Source of the DNA: Clostridia bacterium
GTDB taxonomy: Bacteria > Bacillota > Clostridia > UBA1381
DNA length: 10,256 bases
Assembly: GCA_008668455.1 (NCBI GenBank)
Contig: RQCD01000068.1
Location: 1 to 10,256, forward strand
Direction: 5' to 3'
The notes beneath the pieces were generated by a model. The model saw only the letters and a program-made list of their open reading frames with translations, was not told the origin of the DNA and searched no databases. Both the position numbers and the translations under genes were made by a program. Positions 7,630 through 10,256 of this stretch are shown in pieces (positions within the stretch are counted from its first letter, which is position 1; each line of letters starts with the position of its first letter).

Positions 7630-9015
7630 ATGAAGAAAAGAATAAGAAACAGCTTGTCAGTCATTTTAATATTATCGTTACTGATCCAATTGATGGCAAT
7701 CACCGTAAAGGCAGAGGATTATGAACTGCTTTTAAAAGACAACGTATCCAATACGGAAGCTATGAGCGACAGCAACAACTGGGGCATAGCGCCGGAGGGC
7801 TGGAACACATGGATGACAGTAGGATGTGAGGCGGCACAGGATGTTCTCTATGCAAACGGTGCGGACACTTATGCGTCTTATACAGTAAAAAAAGCAAAAA
7901 TCAGACTTGCAAAACTGAAGGTTGTATGTGAGAGAAGCTTATTTTCCTGGTCTGACGATGCGATGATTTCTACCATAAAAAATGCAATTCTCGCATCGGA
8001 GAAAGCGGGCAGCGAAACAGCAGTAGAAGCAGAAAATATCACAGTGATTAAGACCGGCTTATCAGATTCTGATAAAAAAGCGCTTTTTGAGGCAGAAATT
8101 ACTTTGCCGGAGGGAACGACCGCTTTCAAAATTATGCCGAATGCTTCGACTGGATGGGCGTTTTTCTTAACCAGTGTTCAGCTTTTTGGTACAAGTGTGA
8201 TTGAAAATGAAGAATTGCTTGTGGACGATCGCGTCAGTAATACATCACTGATGAGTGAGCAGAATTTATGGGGTATTGCTCCGGAAGGATGGAATACCTG
8301 GGCCGCTGTAGGACTGGAACAGGCACAGGATGTGTTATATGCAAACGGAATCGATACATATGCAGTTTATACAGTTAAAAATGCTGCGCTTACCAAAGCA
8401 AGAATCAATGTTTCAGTGGAGCGAAGCGGATATAATTGGGATGAGGCAGCAATCAAATCAGCGATCAGGCATGCGTTTTCCTATTCTGCTAACGGAAAAA
8501 AATTTACCAGTGTAGCTGAAGGCGATATCAAAATAGAAAATGCCGGTATGTCAAGCGATCAAAAAAAGCAGCATTTTCATATTACAATAGAATTTCCTGA
8601 TGGAATGAAGTCTGTTAAAATCATGCCAAATTGCGAAAATGCATGGATTTTCTTTTTAACCGGTGTCAAACTCTATGGTACACGAAATGACGTAGAGGAA
8701 GAAGTGATCAGCTATGCAAAAGCTCCGGAGCTTCAGATTGATAACGGAGGCTGGACAATATCAGGAACTATCACAAGGCAGGGTTCGGAGGAGGAATGCG
8801 CAGCCGAGATAATGGCAGGTGTGTATAAGGCTGGGCGTATGTTAAGTCTGACAAAGGTGCAGATGAGTCTGAAAAAAGGTGAAAACACATTTAAGCTTAC
8901 CGCTCCGGCACAATCTGATATAACGGATACAACAATTATGCTGTATTTGTGGGATTCAGAAGACGGCATGACTCCTTTCATTACTGTACCGCAGGTTTTT
9001 GAGGTTGTGAAGTGA
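7630..9015 (+). CDS. Secreted protein with two tandem modules shared with the adjacent GH10 xylanase
   Basis: This is a 461-residue exported protein with no catalytic domain that I recognise. It has a basic start (MKKRIRN), a hydrophobic core at residues 8-26 and likely cleavage after VKA (Ala28). Two homologous units follow at residues 32-189 and 195-352. They share an E-L-L-(L/V)-x-D opening, WGIAPEGWNTW, AQDVLYANG, a tyrosine-rich strand and a closing (F/V)KIMPN...W-x-FFLT-x-(V)-x-L-(F/Y)-GT. Residues about 355-461 form a further beta-sandwich resembling the tail domain found on many secreted clostridial proteins (AEIMAGVYKAGRMLS, TIMLYLWDSEDG). The aromatic-rich beta pattern and the presence of the same unit on the next gene's GH10 enzyme suggest carbohydrate binding, perhaps holding or presenting substrate on the cell surface (inference). 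There is no sortase motif, SLH domain or membrane anchor, so it would be released or held non-covalently. Its stop overlaps the next start. Confidence 0.8.
   Translation: MKKRIRNSLSVILILSLLIQLMAITVKAEDYELLLKDNVSNTEAMSDSNNWGIAPEGWNTWMTVGCEAAQDVLYANGADTYASYTVKKAKIRLAKLKVVCERSLFSWSDDAMISTIKNAILASEKAGSETAVEAENITVIKTGLSDSDKKALFEAEITLPEGTTAFKIMPNASTGWAFFLTSVQLFGTSVIENEELLVDDRVSNTSLMSEQNLWGIAPEGWNTWAAVGLEQAQDVLYANGIDTYAVYTVKNAALTKARINVSVERSGYNWDEAAIKSAIRHAFSYSANGKKFTSVAEGDIKIENAGMSSDQKKQHFHITIEFPDGMKSVKIMPNCENAWIFFLTGVKLYGTRNDVEEEVISYAKAPELQIDNGGWTISGTITRQGSEEECAAEIMAGVYKAGRMLSLTKVQMSLKKGENTFKLTAPAQSDITDTTIMLYLWDSEDGMTPFITVPQVFEVVK
7723..8196 (+). repeat. Module copy 1 (158 residues)
   Basis: First copy of the protein-level repeat, residues 32-189 of the two-module protein. 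It shows NNWGIAPEGWNTW, AQDVLYANGADTYASY and FKIMPNASTGWAFFLT in the same order as copies 2 and 3. The DNA is also alike around the YANG block, where copy 1 near 7840 and copy 2 near 8327 differ mainly at third codon positions, so duplication was followed by selection on the protein. Confidence 0.9.
8212..8685 (+). repeat. Module copy 2 (158 residues)
   Basis: Second copy, residues 195-352 of the two-module protein, separated from copy 1 by five residues. It has the same length as copy 1 and keeps LWGIAPEGWNTW, AQDVLYANGIDTYAVY and VKIMPNCENAWIFFLT. The middle differs most: copy 2 has YSANGKKFTSV where copy 1 has SEKAGSETAV. Confidence 0.9.
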
Positions 9016-9017
9016 TG
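9001..9017 (+). promoter_or_regulatory. Translational coupling: GAGG site and overlapping stop/start
   Basis: The stop TGA at 9013-9015 shares its last A with the ATG at 9015-9017 (TGATG). GAGG at 9001-9004 is ten bases upstream, inside the previous gene. Ribosomes finishing the two-module protein can restart directly on the GH10 gene, linking the amounts of the two proteins. Confidence 0.6.
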
Positions 9018-10256
9018 AAAACTATGAGAAAAAGAATGAACCATTGGATAGCTGTCTTGCTTTCTGTTTTAATTCTGCTGCAAAATGCAATTGTATTTGC
9101 AGCAGAACCCTCTGCGGAGGAGCTGCTCCTGGATGATCCGGTTTCTGATACTTCTTTGATGCGTGATAGCAACGGCTGGGGCGTTGCTCCGGTTGGATGG
9201 TATACATGGGTGACAGTCGGATGTGAATCTGCGCAGAATGTGTTATATGCAAATGGTGCAGAGGCGTATGCCTCCTATGCCGCCCAAGGCTCTCCGGAGA
9301 TTTCAAGGGCTGAAATCAGAATTGTGCTTGAAAACAGCGTTTTTGAATGGTCAGAAGCGAATATGGAAACGATGATCAAATATGCACTCTATGAATCGGC
9401 GGATGGAAAAATTTTTAATAAGATTGAAAATGTAACGGTGAATAAAATAGCCTCTGCGGATTCAGGTAAAAAAACGATCTTTGCGACAGAAGTTCATTTC
9501 GCAAAAGGAATGAAACATTTAAAAATCATGCCAAGATGTACTACGTCCTGGGCGTTTCTTCTGACAAGAGTGAAACTCTATGGAAAAAGATTTGATTATG
9601 GATCAATCGGATCGCTTTATAAAACCCATGCAGAAATGTTTGATGTCGGTGTATCAATAGAACCGACACAAACAGAAAAATATAAGGACTTGGTTGTCAG
9701 TCAGTATAATGAAGTTGTGATCGAAAATCAAATGAAGCCTTACTGTATCCATCCATCTGAAAATGTATATGATTTTTCCGGAGCAGACGCCATTGTGGAG
9801 TTTGCGCAGAAAAATGGATTAAAGGTCAGAGGACACGGTTTGGTGTACGAAAAAATTTTCCCGGCATGGTTTACACAGAATGCAGACGGTACAACGGCTT
9901 CCTATGACACAGTGATGAAACGGTTAGAGGATCACGTCAGAACGATTGTGCGGCATTTTAAAGGCAAGATTTATTGCTATGATGTAGTGAACGAATTGTT
10001 CGGTCATGTCAGCTGGGATATCCGGGATTTGGCAAAAATTGTCGGACCGGAAAATCTGATTGCAAATGTGTTCCAGTGGGCGCATGAAGAAGATCCGGAT
10101 GCAATTCTGATTCTGAATGATAACTATTATGATATTCCGTCAAAACGGCAGCTGATTTTTAATACAGTGAAGAAATTAATCGATCAGGGAGTGCCGATTC
10201 ATGGGGTAGGCTTTCAGGATCATCACTTTATTGATACAGATACGGCGGATATTGAC
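9015..10256 (+). CDS. Secreted GH10 xylanase-family enzyme with N-terminal module, cut at window end
   Basis: The first 414 residues are visible, with no stop before base 10256. The signal peptide has a basic start (MKTMRKRMNHW), a hydrophobic core at about 11-28 and likely cleavage after VFA (Ala29) or the next Ala. Residues 36-192 are the third copy of the shared ~158-residue module. GH10 begins near residue 200 and shows ENQMK, KVRGHGLVYE (His274), the acid/base glutamate Glu327 in YDVVNELF, DAILILNDN and GVGFQDHH (Gln401, His403). The nucleophile glutamate and the rest of the barrel lie beyond the window. The family hydrolyses internal beta-1,4 bonds of xylan, keeping the anomeric configuration. 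The canonical GHTLVWH is GHGLVYE and canonical WDVVNE is YDVVNE, as in the divergent GH10 upstream, so the substrate may not be plain xylan. Starting at 9015 is supported by the stop/start overlap; later ATGs at 9024 and 9036 also lie before the hydrophobic core. Confidence 0.9.
   Translation, partial: MKTMRKRMNHWIAVLLSVLILLQNAIVFAAEPSAEELLLDDPVSDTSLMRDSNGWGVAPVGWYTWVTVGCESAQNVLYANGAEAYASYAAQGSPEISRAEIRIVLENSVFEWSEANMETMIKYALYESADGKIFNKIENVTVNKIASADSGKKTIFATEVHFAKGMKHLKIMPRCTTSWAFLLTRVKLYGKRFDYGSIGSLYKTHAEMFDVGVSIEPTQTEKYKDLVVSQYNEVVIENQMKPYCIHPSENVYDFSGADAIVEFAQKNGLKVRGHGLVYEKIFPAWFTQNADGTTASYDTVMKRLEDHVRTIVRHFKGKIYCYDVVNELFGHVSWDIRDLAKIVGPENLIANVFQWAHEEDPDAILILNDNYYDIPSKRQLIFNTVKKLIDQGVPIHGVGFQDHHFIDTDTADID
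9120..9590 (+). repeat. Module copy 3 (157 residues), on GH10
   Basis: Third copy, residues 36-192 of the last gene, directly between signal peptide and GH10. It keeps GWGVAPVGWYTW, AQNVLYANGAEAYASY, LKIMPRCTTSWAFLLT and a KLYGKR end. Its placement next to a catalytic domain is the best clue that the module serves polysaccharide binding or positioning. Confidence 0.9.

Overview
The window looks like chromosomal DNA of a Gram-positive anaerobe of the class Clostridia, probably a gut or rumen plant-fibre degrader. This rests on strong AGGAGG-type ribosome binding sites, moderately low GC by eye, a lipoprotein-type binding protein, an S-layer-homology (SLH) remnant, a copper-amine-oxidase-N-like stalk domain, and multidomain GH10 enzymes. 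No marker gene fixes the genus. All six genes are on the + strand with gaps of 49 bases or less, or overlapping by one base, so they read as one operon that enters from the left and leaves on the right.

Layout: (1) the last 22 codons of a YtcP/LplC-type sugar ABC permease (1-69); (2) an LplA-type solute-binding lipoprotein (119-1705); (3) a secreted protein with a broken SLH domain and an unrecognised C-terminal domain (1720-3801); (4) a 1261-residue protein with an unusual order of parts: the front of a cytosolic-type DUF5054 (GH38-like) enzyme, a beta-rich module, a GH10 xylanase domain, a CBM9 and a stalk domain, with no signal peptide (3822-7607); (5) a secreted, apparently non-catalytic protein with two copies of a ~158-residue module (7630-9015); (6) a second secreted GH10 protein carrying a third copy of that module at its N-terminus, cut by the window end (9015-10256).

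The set reads as a xylan-type polysaccharide locus: secreted GH10 enzymes and a binding protein act outside the cell, the lipoprotein and permeases import oligosaccharides, and a DUF5054-type protein would normally act inside. No transporter ATPase, regulator, terminator, RNA gene, mobile element or CRISPR array is visible.

Two points stand out. First, the two consecutive genes at 1720-7607 both look like in-frame fusions with joints inside known domains. The larger one joins a cytosolic enzyme to extracellular domains, which suggests deletion, recombination or an assembly join. Second, the ~158-residue module occurs three times (a divergent fourth copy is possible) and appears to be an undescribed carbohydrate-binding-like family tied to GH10 enzymes. 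The GH10 domains themselves have unusual substrate-binding residues.
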